Source of the DNA: Pseudomonas sp. MTM4
GTDB lineage: Bacteria > Pseudomonadota > Gammaproteobacteria > Pseudomonadales > Pseudomonadaceae
Direction of reading: 5' to 3'
DNA: 64,000 nucleotides
NCBI RefSeq assembly: GCF_019355055.1
Contig: NZ_CP048411.1
Span: 3,946,001-4,010,000 of the forward strand
Position numbers and translations under genes: made by a program. Shown here piece by piece: positions 43,832 through 52,784 of the stretch; within the stretch, counting starts at the first letter, position 1, and the number at the start of each line of letters is the position of its first letter. Under the pieces are notes generated by a model that worked only from the letters and a program-made list of their open reading frames with translations, did no database searches and was not told the DNA's origin.

Positions 43832-45178
43832 GTGCTTATCCATACCCAGTTTCTTTTCCAGGTAATGGATATTCACGCCGCCCTTGCAGAAGCCTTCATC
43901 GCGAACCAGATCCCGGTGCAGCGGGATGTTGGTCTTGATGCCATCGACGACGATTTCGTCCAGGGCATTGCGCATGCGCACCATGGCTTCTTCGCGCGTG
44001 GCGCCGTAGGTGATCAGCTTGCCAATCAGCGAATCGTAGTTCGGCGGAACCGAATAACCACTGTACAGGTGCGAATCGACGCGTACGCCGTTGCCGCCCG
44101 GTGCGTGGAAATGCTTGACTTTGCCAGGGCTCGGGAGGAATTTCTCCGGGTCTTCGGCGTTGATCCGGCACTCCAGCGAATGGCCGCGGATGACTACGTC
44201 TTCCTGCTTGATCGACAGCTTGTTACCAGCGGCGATGCTGAGCATCTCCTTGACGATGTCCACACCAGTGACCATCTCGGTGACCGGATGCTCGACCTGC
44301 ACGCGGGTGTTCATCTCGATGAAGTAGAAGCGCCCGTCTTCGTACAGGAATTCGAAAGTGCCGGCGCCACGATAGCCAATCTCGACGCAGGCGTCGGTGC
44401 AGCGCTTGAGTACTTCTGCCCGGGCCTTTTCATCGATGTAAGGGGCTGGCGCTTCTTCCAGGACCTTCTGATGGCGACGCTGCAGGGAGCAGTCGCGATC
44501 GCCCAGGTGAATGGCGTTGCCCTGACCATCGGAAAGCACTTGGACTTCCACGTGGCGCGGGTTGCCGAGGAATTTTTCCAGATAGACCATCGGGTTGCCG
44601 AAGGCAGCACCGGCTTCGGTGCGGGTCAGCTTGGCTGACTTGATCAGGTCTTCTTCCTTGTGCACCACGCGCATGCCGCGACCACCGCCGCCGCCTGCGG
44701 CCTTGATGATCACCGGATAGCCCACTTCACGGGCGATGCGCAGGGCTTCCTTCTCGTCTTCCGGCAGCGGGCCGTCGGAGCCGGGAACCACGGGTACGCC
44801 GGATTTGATCATGGCGTCCTTGGCGGACACCTTGTCGCCCATCAGGCGGATGGTTTCCGCTTTCGGGCCGACAAAGGCAAAACCGGATTTCTCTACCTGT
44901 TCGGCGAAGTCGGCGTTCTCGGCGAGAAAACCGTAACCGGGGTGAATGGCGGTAGCGCCGGTCACCTCTGCCGCGGCGATGATCGACGGGATGTGCAGAT
45001 ATGAATTGGTGGCAAGGGGCGGGCCGATGCAAACGGACTCATCCGCCAGGGCCAGGTGCATCAGTTCGCGGTCGGCAGTGGAATGCACCGCGACGGTCTT
45101 GATACCCAGCTCCTTGCAGGCTCGCAAGATCCGCAGGGCGATTTCACCGCGGTTTGCGATCAATACTTTTTCCAACAT
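43829..45178 (-). CDS. accC: Acetyl-CoA carboxylase biotin carboxylase subunit
   Basis: AccC (449 residues) carboxylates the biotin of AccB with ATP and bicarbonate, starting fatty-acid synthesis. It is an ATP-grasp enzyme with [22 protein letters not shown], the glycine-rich [12 protein letters not shown] loop and [19 protein letters not shown] chose the ATG at 45178, which begins the conserved N terminus 17 bases after accB. Confidence 0.97.
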   Translation of the reverse strand: MLEKVLIANRGEIALRILRACKELGIKTVAVHSTADRELMHLALADESVCIGPPLATNSYLHIPSIIAAAEVTGATAIHPGYGFLAENADFAEQVEKSGFAFVGPKAETIRLMGDKVSAKDAMIKSGVPVVPGSDGPLPEDEKEALRIAREVGYPVIIKAAGGGGGRGMRVVHKEEDLIKSAKLTRTEAGAAFGNPMVYLEKFLGNPRHVEVQVLSDGQGNAIHLGDRDCSLQRRHQKVLEEAPAPYIDEKARAEVLKRCTDACVEIGYRGAGTFEFLYEDGRFYFIEMNTRVQVEHPVTEMVTGVDIVKEMLSIAAGNKLSIKQEDVVIRGHSLECRINAEDPEKFLPSPGKVKHFHAPGGNGVRVDSHLYSGYSVPPNYDSLIGKLITYGATREEAMVRMRNALDEIVVDGIKTNIPLHRDLVRDEGFCKGGVNIHYLEKKLGMDKH

Positions 45179-45195
45179 CGCTGGCTCTCCGCGGT

Positions 45196-45651
45196 TCAAA
45201 CGATGGTGAACAGCGGCTGGTCGTATTCGACCGGCTGACCATTCTCCACCAGGATGGATTCGATGGTGCCGCTGGTTTCGGCCTCGATATGGTTCATCAT
45301 CTTCATGGCTTCGACGATGCAGAGGATGTCGCCCTTCTTGACGCTCTGGCCAACATCGGCGAACGGCTTGGATTCCGGCGAGGAGGCGCGGTAGAAGGTG
45401 CCGACCATCGGCGAGCGGACCACGGTGCCGTTCAGCTTCGGAGCAGCTGGAGCGGCATCAGCGACCGGGGCGGCAGCCACAGGTGCCGCTGCTGGTGCGG
45501 CGGGGGCCTGTGCGTAGATCGGCTGTTGCATGGCCACTTGTTTGCTGTGGCGGCTGATGCGCACCGACTCTTCGCCCTCGTGGATCTCCAGTTCGTCGAT
45601 CCCGGACTCTTCCAGCAGTTCGATCAGTTTCTTGACTTTGCGAATATCCAT
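45196..45651 (-). CDS. accB: Biotin carboxyl carrier protein of acetyl-CoA carboxylase
   Basis: AccB (151 residues) carries the covalent biotin that shuttles carboxyl groups from AccC to the AccAD transferase. An N-terminal helix region leads through an Ala/Pro linker (about residues 43-72) to the biotinyl domain. The biotin lysine is K117 in VEAMKMMN. The thumb-like insert typical of E. coli AccB is present ([18 protein letters not shown]). It lies between aroQ and accC. Confidence 0.97.
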   Translation of the reverse strand: MDIRKVKKLIELLEESGIDELEIHEGEESVRISRHSKQVAMQQPIYAQAPAAPAAAPVAAAPVADAAPAAPKLNGTVVRSPMVGTFYRASSPESKPFADVGQSVKKGDILCIVEAMKMMNHIEAETSGTIESILVENGQPVEYDQPLFTIV

Positions 45652-45730
45652 GAAGCGTTGACTCCCAGGTAAGTTCAAAGGGTGTTGCCGCTCGCTTTAT
45701 CGAGCCCCGGCATGCTTGCGCGCAGGCCCG

Positions 45731-46174
45731 TCAGGAAGCAGCGAGTTGTTCCAGGGCGGCCTCCAATGCCAGCCGATAGCCGCTGGCGCCAAGGCCGCAG
45801 ATCACACCTACCGCGACATCCGAAAAGTAGGAGTGATGGCGGAAAGGTTCACGTTTGTGCACGTTTGAGAGGTGCACTTCGATGAATGGGATGCTCACTG
45901 CCAGCAACGCGTCACGTAACGCGACACTTGTATGTGTGAAGGCGGCAGGATTAACGAGGATGAAATCGACACCCTCATCGCGAGCGGCGTGAATGCGCTC
46001 GATCAATTCGTATTCGGCATTGGATTGCAGGTGCAGCAGATGGTGGCCGGCATCACGCGCGCGCTGCTCTAGATCTTGATTGATCTGCGCCAGCGTCATC
46101 GAGCCGTAGACGCCCGGTTCGCGGGTGCCGAGCAAATTCAGATTCGGGCCGTGAAGGACCAGAAACGTCGCCAT
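45731..46174 (-). CDS. aroQ: Type II 3-dehydroquinate dehydratase
   Basis: AroQ (147 residues) converts 3-dehydroquinate to 3-dehydroshikimate in the shikimate pathway. [19 protein letters not shown] contains the catalytic tyrosine loop. [16 protein letters not shown] and [17 protein letters not shown] are the other active-site segments. The ATG at 46174 begins the family sequence. aroQ upstream of accBC is a conserved pairing. Confidence 0.96.
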   Translation of the reverse strand: MATFLVLHGPNLNLLGTREPGVYGSMTLAQINQDLEQRARDAGHHLLHLQSNAEYELIERIHAARDEGVDFILVNPAAFTHTSVALRDALLAVSIPFIEVHLSNVHKREPFRHHSYFSDVAVGVICGLGASGYRLALEAALEQLAAS

Positions 46175-46237
46175 GAATATTCCTTGTTGTTGTGTCCGAT
46201 CGCGCCAGTAAGGTGGGGCTGATCGGGAAGGGGAAAA

Positions 46238-46267
46238 ACTATGCACGAAGCGGGGGCTGACTGTCCA
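46238..46267 (-). promoter_or_regulatory. Candidate aroQ-accBC promoter
   Basis: On the minus strand, TGGACA (46267-46262) and CATAGT (46243-46238) are 18 bases apart, about 64 bases before aroQ. The -35 matches consensus at five of six positions. Confidence 0.5.
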
Positions 46268-46372
46268 GTCATGCTGCGATCGGCGTAAATGCCTGCATTA
46301 TGAGTGGAGATTGCCGCAAGGTTGCTGGGCGTAATCCCGTTTCGCTGTGATCGCGGCGAAGCGGGGCAGGCG

Positions 46373-48148
46373 CTAGCGCAATGCTTCCGCGCGGTTCAAC
46401 CGTTCAGCGAATTGAGCTACGTCGATTTCGCCGACGACACGGGCATCGGAGATTTCCTGGCCGCTGCGATCGAAGAACAGGACGGCCGGTGGGCCGAACA
46501 GTTTGTAGCGATCGAGAAGTGCGCGCTGCTGCGCATTGCTTTCGGTGATGTCGAAGCGGATCAGGCGGTAGTCGGCCAGGCGAGGTGCGATCAGCGGGTC
46601 GGCAAATACTTCGCGTTCGATCACCTTGCAGCTGATGCACCAGTCGGCATACCAGTCGAGCATCAACGGCTCTCCCGCAGTGCGAGCGGCTGCGAGTTGT
46701 GCGTCGAGTTCCGCTGGTGTCGACAGGGTGTGCCAGTTTTCGGCTTGCGTGGGCCCGCTGCCTGCGGCGAGCGTGGTACGTGGCAGCGGCCGCAACGGAT
46801 CGGAGCCGCCTTGTAATGCGCCGATCCACGCGGCCAGGGCATAGACCAGCAAAACCAGGCCAAGCAGCTGCGCGAGCTTCTGTTGTGGTGTCTTGGGAGC
46901 GAGTTCAAGGGTGCCCAGAAACAACGCCGTACCGGCGGCCAGCAACCCCCACAACGCCAACGCCAACGGACCCGGCAGCACGCGTTCGAGCATCCAGACC
47001 GCCACGGCGAGCAGCAGAACGCCGAAGGTGTTGCGTACGCTGATCATCCAGGGGCCGCTCTTGGGCAGCAGCGCACCGCCACTGGTGGCGAACAGTACCA
47101 GCGGGGCGCCCATGCCCAGGCCCAGCGCGAACAGTTTCAAGCCGCCGCCCAGGGCATCGCCGCTGGCGCTGATATACAGCAGGGCGCCGGCCAACGGCGC
47201 CGAGACGCACGGAGAGACCAGCAAACTGGAGACGCCGCCTAGCAGGGCGGCGCCCGTGAATGAGCCGCCCTTGGCGTTACCGGCCAGACGATCGAGACGA
47301 CTGCTCAGTGCGTGTGGCAGGCGCAGTTCGTACAGACCGAACATCGCCAGCGCGAAGGCCACGAAGAACAGCGCGAAGGGCACCAGGACCCAGGGTGATT
47401 GCAGACGCGCCTGCAAATTCAGTTCGGCGCCGAACACGCCCATCAGTGCGCCCAGCAGGGCAAATCCGCCGGCCATCGGCAATACGTAGGCGAGCGACAG
47501 TAGGAAGCTGCGCATGCCGCCGGGTTGTCCGCGCAGCACCACGCCGGAAAGGATCGGCAGCATCGGCAGCACGCAAGGCGTGAAGGTCAGGCCCAGGCCG
47601 GCGAGAAAGAACAGCGCCACCGAGCGCCAGGACAGGGCATCGCCGCCGGTATCGTGGGTGGCGCTGGGTGCAGCCGGGGCCGGAGTGCCACCTGCGGCGA
47701 TCTCGAACGACTCGGTTTCCGGTGGATAGCACAGCCCCTTGTCGGCGCAGCCCTGGTAGCCGACCTGCAGCGTGAAGGGTCTGTTGTCGGGGTTCCGCAC
47801 CGGCAGTTCGACGTCAAGTATGCCGTAATAGACTTCGACCTCACCGAAATACTCGTCGGTCTTCTGCTCGCCTGGCGGAAGCTGAGCGTCGCCGAGAATC
47901 ACACCGGCGTCGCTCGCCTTGAACTGAAAACGATGCCGGTAGAGGTAGTAGCCCTCGGCGCCGATGAAGCGCAGTTTGATCCGCTCGGGCGTTGCGTCCA
48001 CCAGGCTCAGGCGGAAGGCTTCACGCACCGGTAGAAAGTCGGCGCTGTTGTCCAGACCGCCCAGGGTGGCACTGGGGCGACCATCGAACAGGCCCGCAGT
48101 GGCAGGAAGGGTGAATAGCAGGATCAGCAGACACAGCAAACGGCGCAT
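46373..48148 (-). CDS. dsbD: Thiol:disulfide interchange protein DsbD
   Basis: DsbD (591 residues) carries electrons from cytoplasmic thioredoxin to periplasmic DsbC and cytochrome-maturation proteins. It has a signal peptide (MRRLLCLLILLF) and an N-terminal domain with QGCADKGLCYPP. Eight transmembrane helices follow, with FTPCVLPMLPI in the first and SPCVSAPL in a later one. The C-terminal thioredoxin-like domain holds WCISC. I chose the ATG at 48148 over one six bases upstream because of ribosome-site spacing. The small Rieske gene is just upstream. Confidence 0.95.
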   Translation of the reverse strand: MRRLLCLLILLFTLPATAGLFDGRPSATLGGLDNSADFLPVREAFRLSLVDATPERIKLRFIGAEGYYLYRHRFQFKASDAGVILGDAQLPPGEQKTDEYFGEVEVYYGILDVELPVRNPDNRPFTLQVGYQGCADKGLCYPPETESFEIAAGGTPAPAAPSATHDTGGDALSWRSVALFFLAGLGLTFTPCVLPMLPILSGVVLRGQPGGMRSFLLSLAYVLPMAGGFALLGALMGVFGAELNLQARLQSPWVLVPFALFFVAFALAMFGLYELRLPHALSSRLDRLAGNAKGGSFTGAALLGGVSSLLVSPCVSAPLAGALLYISASGDALGGGLKLFALGLGMGAPLVLFATSGGALLPKSGPWMISVRNTFGVLLLAVAVWMLERVLPGPLALALWGLLAAGTALFLGTLELAPKTPQQKLAQLLGLVLLVYALAAWIGALQGGSDPLRPLPRTTLAAGSGPTQAENWHTLSTPAELDAQLAAARTAGEPLMLDWYADWCISCKVIEREVFADPLIAPRLADYRLIRFDITESNAQQRALLDRYKLFGPPAVLFFDRSGQEISDARVVGEIDVAQFAERLNRAEALR

Positions 48149-48219
48149 GGTCATCTCACTTGGGGCAGTGGACGAATGATACCCAACGTGGCGAATCGTC
48201 GCCTGGGCGCAACGTCGCA

Positions 48220-48543
48220 CTACCGCGCGTTTTGCAACCAGATGATGCCGTCGCGCTCGGTGCTCGGCAGTGCTCGAAGGGCTTGACCGGCACAGGGGCC
48301 GGCTACGCACTCGCCGCTCTCGATGAGGAACAGCGCGCCATGAGTGGCGCATTGGATCAGGCTGCCGCTAGTGTCGAGAAACTGGTCCGGAACCCATTCC
48401 AAGGGTATCCCTCGATGCGGACAGCGGTTCTCGTAGACATGCACGATGTCGTCCTTGCGTATGACGAGCAGGCGCTGCCCCTGTACTTCCAAGCCCTTGC
48501 TCTGGCCTTCGGCGATATCGCTCGCGGCGCATAATCGAATCAT
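48220..48543 (-). CDS. Small Rieske [2Fe-2S] ferredoxin
   Basis: This 107-residue soluble protein has a single Rieske fold. The cluster ligands are C41 and H43 in CPHRG, and C65 and H68 in CATHG. It has no membrane anchor and no oxygenase domain, so it is probably a stand-alone electron carrier. The ATG at 48543 has a GGGGGAC site upstream. It lies 71 bases before dsbD in the same direction and is divergent from phuU. Its partner is unknown. Confidence 0.88.
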   Translation of the reverse strand: MIRLCAASDIAEGQSKGLEVQGQRLLVIRKDDIVHVYENRCPHRGIPLEWVPDQFLDTSGSLIQCATHGALFLIESGECVAGPCAGQALRALPSTERDGIIWLQNAR

Positions 48544-48671
48544 GTGTCCCCCTGTCAGCCCAGGATTATCACTCAGGCGCTCGGATCGGTGGAGACCAAG
48601 GCGGATTAAAGGTGGCGGACCGACTGGCTGGCTTTTATCCTTCGCCCGAACTCCGACTGGCGACACTCTCG

Positions 48672-49709
48672 ATGAGCCCTGTGCTGACCGCACGCCCCCT
48701 GTTCCTTTCGTTGGGCCTGTTGTGGCTGATTGCCTTCTGGCTATCGCTGGCATTGGGGCCGGTCAGCCTGTCGCTCGGTGAAACTCTGCAGGCCATGCTG
48801 CGTCTGCTGGGTCTCTCGTTTGGCGCCGAGGGTACAGCGCAGGCCGAACTTATCCTGGGGCAGATACGTTTGCCGCGGGCCTTGCTCGGGATGGCTGCAG
48901 GCGCTGTATTGGCGCTCGCCGGCGTCGCCATGCAGGGTTTGTTTCGCAATCCACTGGCAGATCCCGGACTGATCGGCGTCTCGAGTGGTGCCGCATTGGG
49001 CGCGGCAATGACTATCGTTGGGGGCGAACTGATCGGCGGCATTTCACCGCTACTGGAACCCTATCTGCTGTCGCTTAGTGCATTTGTTGGTGGCCTCGGG
49101 GTTACCGCGCTGGTCTATCGCCTGGGGCGTCGCGAGGGACGCACCGATGTCGCCACGATGCTGCTCGCGGGCATCGCGCTGACTGCGCTGGCGGGCGCCA
49201 TGATCGGGCTGTTCACCTACCTTGCCGATGACAGCACGCTGCGCACGCTGACGTTCTGGAATCTTGGCAGTCTCAACGGTGCAAGTTACGCGCGGCTCTG
49301 GCCGTTACTGCTGGTCACGGTGACGGTGACGTGTTGGCTGCCACGCCGCGCCCGAGCGCTGAATGCGCTGCTGCTGGGCGAATCCGAAGCGCGTCATCTG
49401 GGTTTCGACGTCGAGCGGCTCAAGCGCGAGCTGGTCTTTTGTACTGCACTGGGCGTGGGGGCGGCAGTGGCTGCAGCTGGCATGATCGGGTTCGTTGGGT
49501 TGGTGGTGCCCCATTTGGTACGTCTGTTGGTCGGACCCGACCACCGATTGCTGCTACCGGCCTCGGCGCTGGCTGGCGGCAGTTTGCTGCTGCTGGCCGA
49601 TCTGCTGGCGCGGCTCATACTGGTGCCTGCGGAGTTGCCGATCGGCATCGTCACCGCGCTACTGGGCGCGCCTTTCTTCCTTTATCTGTTGCTACGAGGG
49701 CGTCGCTGA
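48672..49709 (+). CDS. phuU: Haem ABC transporter permease (FecCD family)
   Basis: This 345-residue inner-membrane permease belongs to the FecCD family and has about nine or ten helices. [42 protein letters not shown] is the family signature, and a coupling helix is visible near residue 210-240. Followed by an ATPase and a ChaN lipoprotein next to prrF and cbpA, it matches PhuU for haem import. I chose the ATG at 48672; a GTG at 48612 would add 20 residues. It overlaps phuV by one base. Confidence 0.85.
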   Translation: MSPVLTARPLFLSLGLLWLIAFWLSLALGPVSLSLGETLQAMLRLLGLSFGAEGTAQAELILGQIRLPRALLGMAAGAVLALAGVAMQGLFRNPLADPGLIGVSSGAALGAAMTIVGGELIGGISPLLEPYLLSLSAFVGGLGVTALVYRLGRREGRTDVATMLLAGIALTALAGAMIGLFTYLADDSTLRTLTFWNLGSLNGASYARLWPLLLVTVTVTCWLPRRARALNALLLGESEARHLGFDVERLKRELVFCTALGVGAAVAAAGMIGFVGLVVPHLVRLLVGPDHRLLLPASALAGGSLLLLADLLARLILVPAELPIGIVTALLGAPFFLYLLLRGRR

Positions 49710-50476
49710 TGCTCTGCGCCCGGAATGTTTCGGTCCGTCGCGGCGCCATGACCGTGCTTGAAAACATCGATCTCGAATTGGCGCCAGGCCAAGTTCTGGG
49801 CGTGTTGGGCCCCAACGGCGCTGGTAAAAGCACCTTGCTTGGGGCACTGAGCGGTGAGCTTGCGATCAGCGCCGGTGAGGTGCAGCTGCATCAACGATCG
49901 CTGCATGACTGGGATGGGCCTGAGCGGGCGCGCTGTCTGGCGGTGCTGCCACAGACGTCGACGCTGAGTTTCGGTTTTCGCGTCGACGAAGTGGTGAGCC
50001 TCGGGCGGTTGCCCCACGCCAGTGGCCAGGACCTAGACAGGCGGATCGTCGCTGCTGCGCTGCAGGCTGCGGATGCGCAGCACTTGGCAGCCCGCAGTTA
50101 TCTGGCGCTGTCGGGCGGAGAGCAGCAGCGCGTGCACCTGGCGCGCGTGTTGGCGCAGTTGTGGCCAGGTGGCGCCGGGCAGGTCCTGCTGCTGGACGAG
50201 CCCACAGCCATGCTCGATCCATTGCATCAGCACGGCATTCTGCAGGCCGTCCGGCAGTTCGCGGAGCAGGGCGGCGCGGTCATGGTGATTCTGCATGATC
50301 TGAATCTTGCGGCACGCTATTGCGATCACCTGTTGCTGCTGGCGGACGGGCGGGCGCGGTTAAGTGGTGCGCCCGGGCAGGTGCTGCGTGCAGAACCGCT
50401 GAAGTCGGTATTCGGCCTGGATGTGTTGATACAGCAGCACCCTGAGCGGGGGCACCCGCTTGTCATTGCGCGCTGA
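49709..50476 (+). CDS. phuV: Haem ABC transporter ATP-binding protein
   Basis: This 255-residue ATPase energises the PhuU permease. The Walker A loop is GPNGAGKST (residues 34-42). The signature LSGGEQQR and Walker [12 protein letters not shown] are intact. Its start overlaps the phuU stop (TGATG), so the pair is translationally coupled. The sequence is of the HmuV/PhuV type. Confidence 0.9.
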   Translation: MLCARNVSVRRGAMTVLENIDLELAPGQVLGVLGPNGAGKSTLLGALSGELAISAGEVQLHQRSLHDWDGPERARCLAVLPQTSTLSFGFRVDEVVSLGRLPHASGQDLDRRIVAAALQAADAQHLAARSYLALSGGEQQRVHLARVLAQLWPGGAGQVLLLDEPTAMLDPLHQHGILQAVRQFAEQGGAVMVILHDLNLAARYCDHLLLLADGRARLSGAPGQVLRAEPLKSVFGLDVLIQQHPERGHPLVIAR

Positions 50477-50486
50477 GGAGTGATCG

Positions 50487-51359
50487 ATGCGATTTTTGTT
50501 GTCTATTGCCATGATCCTGCTGACTGCATGTCAATCGATCCCGCCATTGCCGTCCTGGCAGAGCCCAGAAGGCCTGGCGCATCCTGACCTTGGTCAGATC
50601 ATAGATCTGCGCAGCGGCGAACGGCTTTCGGCGCAGCAGCTGGTAAGGGAGTTGGCCGATGTCGATCAGGTATTGATTGGTGAGCGCCATGACAACCCCG
50701 ACCATCACGCCCTACAGCGTTGGCTTCTTCAGGCGCTGGCTCAGCGGCGCGAGCAGGGCAGCCTGCTATTGGAAATGCTCAACCCGGATCAACAGAAGCG
50801 CGTCGCGCGCGTGCAGGCGTCTATCGGGCGAGGGCAATGGCCGGCGGATCTGCCCGGAGCGCTGGATTGGCAAAAGGGCTGGGATTGGGACCTTTACGCG
50901 CCAGTAGTCGAGTATGCCTTGGCGCAACCTTATCCGATGCTGGCGGCGAATCTCGATCGCGCTGAGATCACCGATATCTACCGCCGTAAACCGCAGTTGA
51001 CGGCGGCCGCAGCTGCGGAGCCTGTGCAAAAGGAACTGCTGGCGCAGATACGCGTTTCTCATTGCAACATGCTGCCCGAGGCGCAACTGCCGGCGATGTT
51101 GGCGGTGCAGCAGCAGCGCGACCGCCGGATGGCCGAACAACTGAACGCGGCGCCGAAGCCAGCGGTATTGCTGGCGGGGGCCTTTCATGTGCGGCGTGAT
51201 CTGGGTGTGCCCTTGCATTTGGCGAGTCGCGACACGAAGGTTCTGGTACTCGCCGAGGTGGGCGAGACCTTGAGCGCGGAGCAGGCCGATTTCGTTTGGT
51301 TTACACCGGCCCAGCCGCAGCAGGACCATTGCGTCGAGTTCGGTAAAAAGCAGCAGTAG
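50487..51359 (+). CDS. phuW: ChaN-family haem-associated lipoprotein
   Basis: This 290-residue lipoprotein has lipobox LLTAC (Cys15) and a ChaN domain with VLIGERHDNPDHHALQRWLL and LLAGAFHVRRDLGVPLHL. ChaN of Campylobacter binds stacked haem. Position after phuUV identifies PhuW of the Pseudomonas haem-uptake operon. It lies ten bases after phuV and ends 45 bases from the 3' end of the convergent PrrF RNA. Confidence 0.87.
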   Translation: MRFLLSIAMILLTACQSIPPLPSWQSPEGLAHPDLGQIIDLRSGERLSAQQLVRELADVDQVLIGERHDNPDHHALQRWLLQALAQRREQGSLLLEMLNPDQQKRVARVQASIGRGQWPADLPGALDWQKGWDWDLYAPVVEYALAQPYPMLAANLDRAEITDIYRRKPQLTAAAAAEPVQKELLAQIRVSHCNMLPEAQLPAMLAVQQQRDRRMAEQLNAAPKPAVLLAGAFHVRRDLGVPLHLASRDTKVLVLAEVGETLSAEQADFVWFTPAQPQQDHCVEFGKKQQ

Positions 51360-51403
51360 GCGTCAGGCAAGCGTACCCGAGCCGGCAGGCATTTATTTCG
51401 GGC

Positions 51404-51430
51404 AAAAAAAGACCCGGCAAGAGCCGGGTC
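51404..51430 (-). terminator. PrrF terminator
   Basis: An 8-bp stem (GACCCGGC with GCCGGGTC) has a four-base loop and is followed by seven T residues on the minus strand. It forms the 3' end of the PrrF RNA. Confidence 0.9.
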
Positions 51431-51514
51431 AAAACCGTGATTAGCCTGATGAGGAGATAACCTGAAAGTCCGACTGCCTGGCCTTCCAGCTTACCAACTG
51501 ATCTCTCGACCAGT
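51404..51514 (-). ncRNA. prrF: PrrF iron-responsive small RNA
   Basis: This is an approximately 111-nt small RNA with no protein reading frame. PrrF RNAs are made when iron is scarce and, with Hfq, repress mRNAs of iron-containing enzymes. The core GGACTTTCAG followed by TTATCTCCTCATCAGGCTAA and TCACGGTTTTGACCCGGC matches the Pseudomonas PrrF core as I remember it, including the antisense TCTCCTCATCAGG seed region. The promoter, Fur box and terminator are all in place. The location between phuW and cbpA is the prrF locus of P. aeruginosa. Only one copy is present here, where P. aeruginosa has two in tandem. Confidence 0.9.
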
Positions 51515-51520
51515 GGTGCT

Positions 51521-51549
51521 AATAATAACAATTCTCATTTCGACGTCAA
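51521..51549 (-). promoter_or_regulatory. PrrF promoter with overlapping Fur box
   Basis: On the minus strand, TTGACG (51549-51544) and TATTAT (51527-51522) are 16 bases apart. Between and over them lies AATGAGAATTGTTATTATT (51539-51521), which matches the 19-base Fur consensus at about 12 positions. Fur with iron would block this promoter. Confidence 0.8.
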
Positions 51550-51600
51550 CAGCTGATTCGAAATAATTTCCGCCCAGAACGAATCGGCTTCGTTGCGCGC

Positions 51601-52398
51601 TCAAGCGGAGATTGGCAGGCGCAACTGGGTGACTTCCTTGTTGAGCAGGTCGATCCGCCTGGCCATGCTTTCTATCAGGCTATGCGCGATTTTCGGGTTG
51701 TTCTGCATCAAGCTGAGGAATTGATCCTTGGGAATCAGCATGACCGTGCAGGCGGACGTGGCGACAACGCTCGCGCTGCGCTTTTCGTGGGTGAACACAG
51801 CCATGGCACCGAAGATCTCATCGCGCTGGACATCGCCGACCTTCTGGCCGTCGACAATCGCTTCGGCGTGTCCCTCGATGATGATGAATACGTTGTCTGC
51901 ATCGTCGCCCTGACGAATCAGCTCCTCGCCAGCAGCAAAATGCTGGAATCCGGTGGTCGGATGAATTTCGGGCTGCTTCAGGCGGGCCAGCGCATCAGAT
52001 AACAGTACCGTCTGGCCGATGAGATATTGCGTAAAGAGCTCCTGTCGGCGCTGATCGGCATGGATATGTTGAAACACCGCGCTGCGTGAATACGGAATCA
52101 GACGGATCGATTCGTCGCTGCGATAACGACAAGCTGGCAAGTCGATGCCTTGGCGAAGGCCGAGAAGGTCCCCTTCCTGCATATAGAACAACGGTCGTTC
52201 ATCAACGAGCGCATGCAGTAGCCCGCTCTCGATGATGAACAATTGCTGTTCGGGCAATTCATCGGTGAGATCGTCAGAACCCTTGATTTCGATAGGTGGG
52301 GCAGTAGGTGCCAGGCCCTCCAGAAGTTGCGCGGGGATCCCCTGCAAGCGGTTGATCAGCTGATCGGCATAAGCCGGTTGTTCCCCGAGTAGATACAT
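51601..52398 (-). CDS. cbpA: Cyclic-nucleotide-binding domain protein CbpA
   Basis: This 265-residue protein has a degenerate N-terminal CNB-like region (about 40-130) and a clearer C-terminal CNB domain (about 145-245). The phosphate-binding cassette reads FGAMAVFTHEKRSASV (196-211). The arginine (R207) is kept, but the usual ribose-binding Glu of FGE is Ala198. No DNA-binding domain is present. Position beside prrF and phuW matches CbpA of P. aeruginosa. Cyclic-nucleotide affinity may be altered. Confidence 0.82.
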   Translation of the reverse strand: MYLLGEQPAYADQLINRLQGIPAQLLEGLAPTAPPIEIKGSDDLTDELPEQQLFIIESGLLHALVDERPLFYMQEGDLLGLRQGIDLPACRYRSDESIRLIPYSRSAVFQHIHADQRRQELFTQYLIGQTVLLSDALARLKQPEIHPTTGFQHFAAGEELIRQGDDADNVFIIIEGHAEAIVDGQKVGDVQRDEIFGAMAVFTHEKRSASVVATSACTVMLIPKDQFLSLMQNNPKIAHSLIESMARRIDLLNKEVTQLRLPISA

Positions 52399-52503
52399 GA
52401 CGACAGTCCTTGAACAGCGGGCTCAGAACGGTTGAGCGATGCGCGCACTCACGATAATGCTGCCGAGGGGTAGGAGTAAATCACGCTACGTAGAGGTTGT
52501 GAG

Positions 52504-52776
52504 CTAGCTCTTGTCTCCACCGTCGCCGCCATTGAGCCGCTGGTTCAACTCATTCTTGAGCGTATCCGGAAGCTCCTTCCAGTTTATGTCCCGCAATGCC
52601 CCTTCGATGGCATAAAGCAACACGCGCGATGCGTTGAATCCGCGTGACTTGACCGCCTGGTAAGCGTTGACCGCGCCGAGCCGGTGCAAGTCCTCGGCTG
52701 TATGGATACCCGAGGCGTGCAGCCATTGCGCGGATGTCTTACCGAGGTTTTTCAGGGTCAGCAGCTCGTCGTGCAC
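52504..52776 (-). CDS. TfoX C-terminal domain protein
   Basis: This 90-residue protein consists only of the TfoX/Sxy C-terminal helical domain: LKNLGKTSAQWLHASGIHTAEDLHRLGAVNAY, then ALEG-like AIEGALRDINWKEL. Full-length Sxy regulates competence, but stand-alone C-terminal versions have no known role. The GTG start has AGGAG seven bases upstream. A methyltransferase gene lies just upstream in the same direction. Confidence 0.82.
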   Translation of the reverse strand: MHDELLTLKNLGKTSAQWLHASGIHTAEDLHRLGAVNAYQAVKSRGFNASRVLLYAIEGALRDINWKELPDTLKNELNQRLNGGDGGDKS

Positions 52777-52784
52777 GGTTGCTC

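Noticed and set aside
51541..51600. Possible second PrrF copy in tandem, as in P. aeruginosa.
   Set aside because: Only 60 bases remain before the cbpA end, with no second core, Fur box or terminator.
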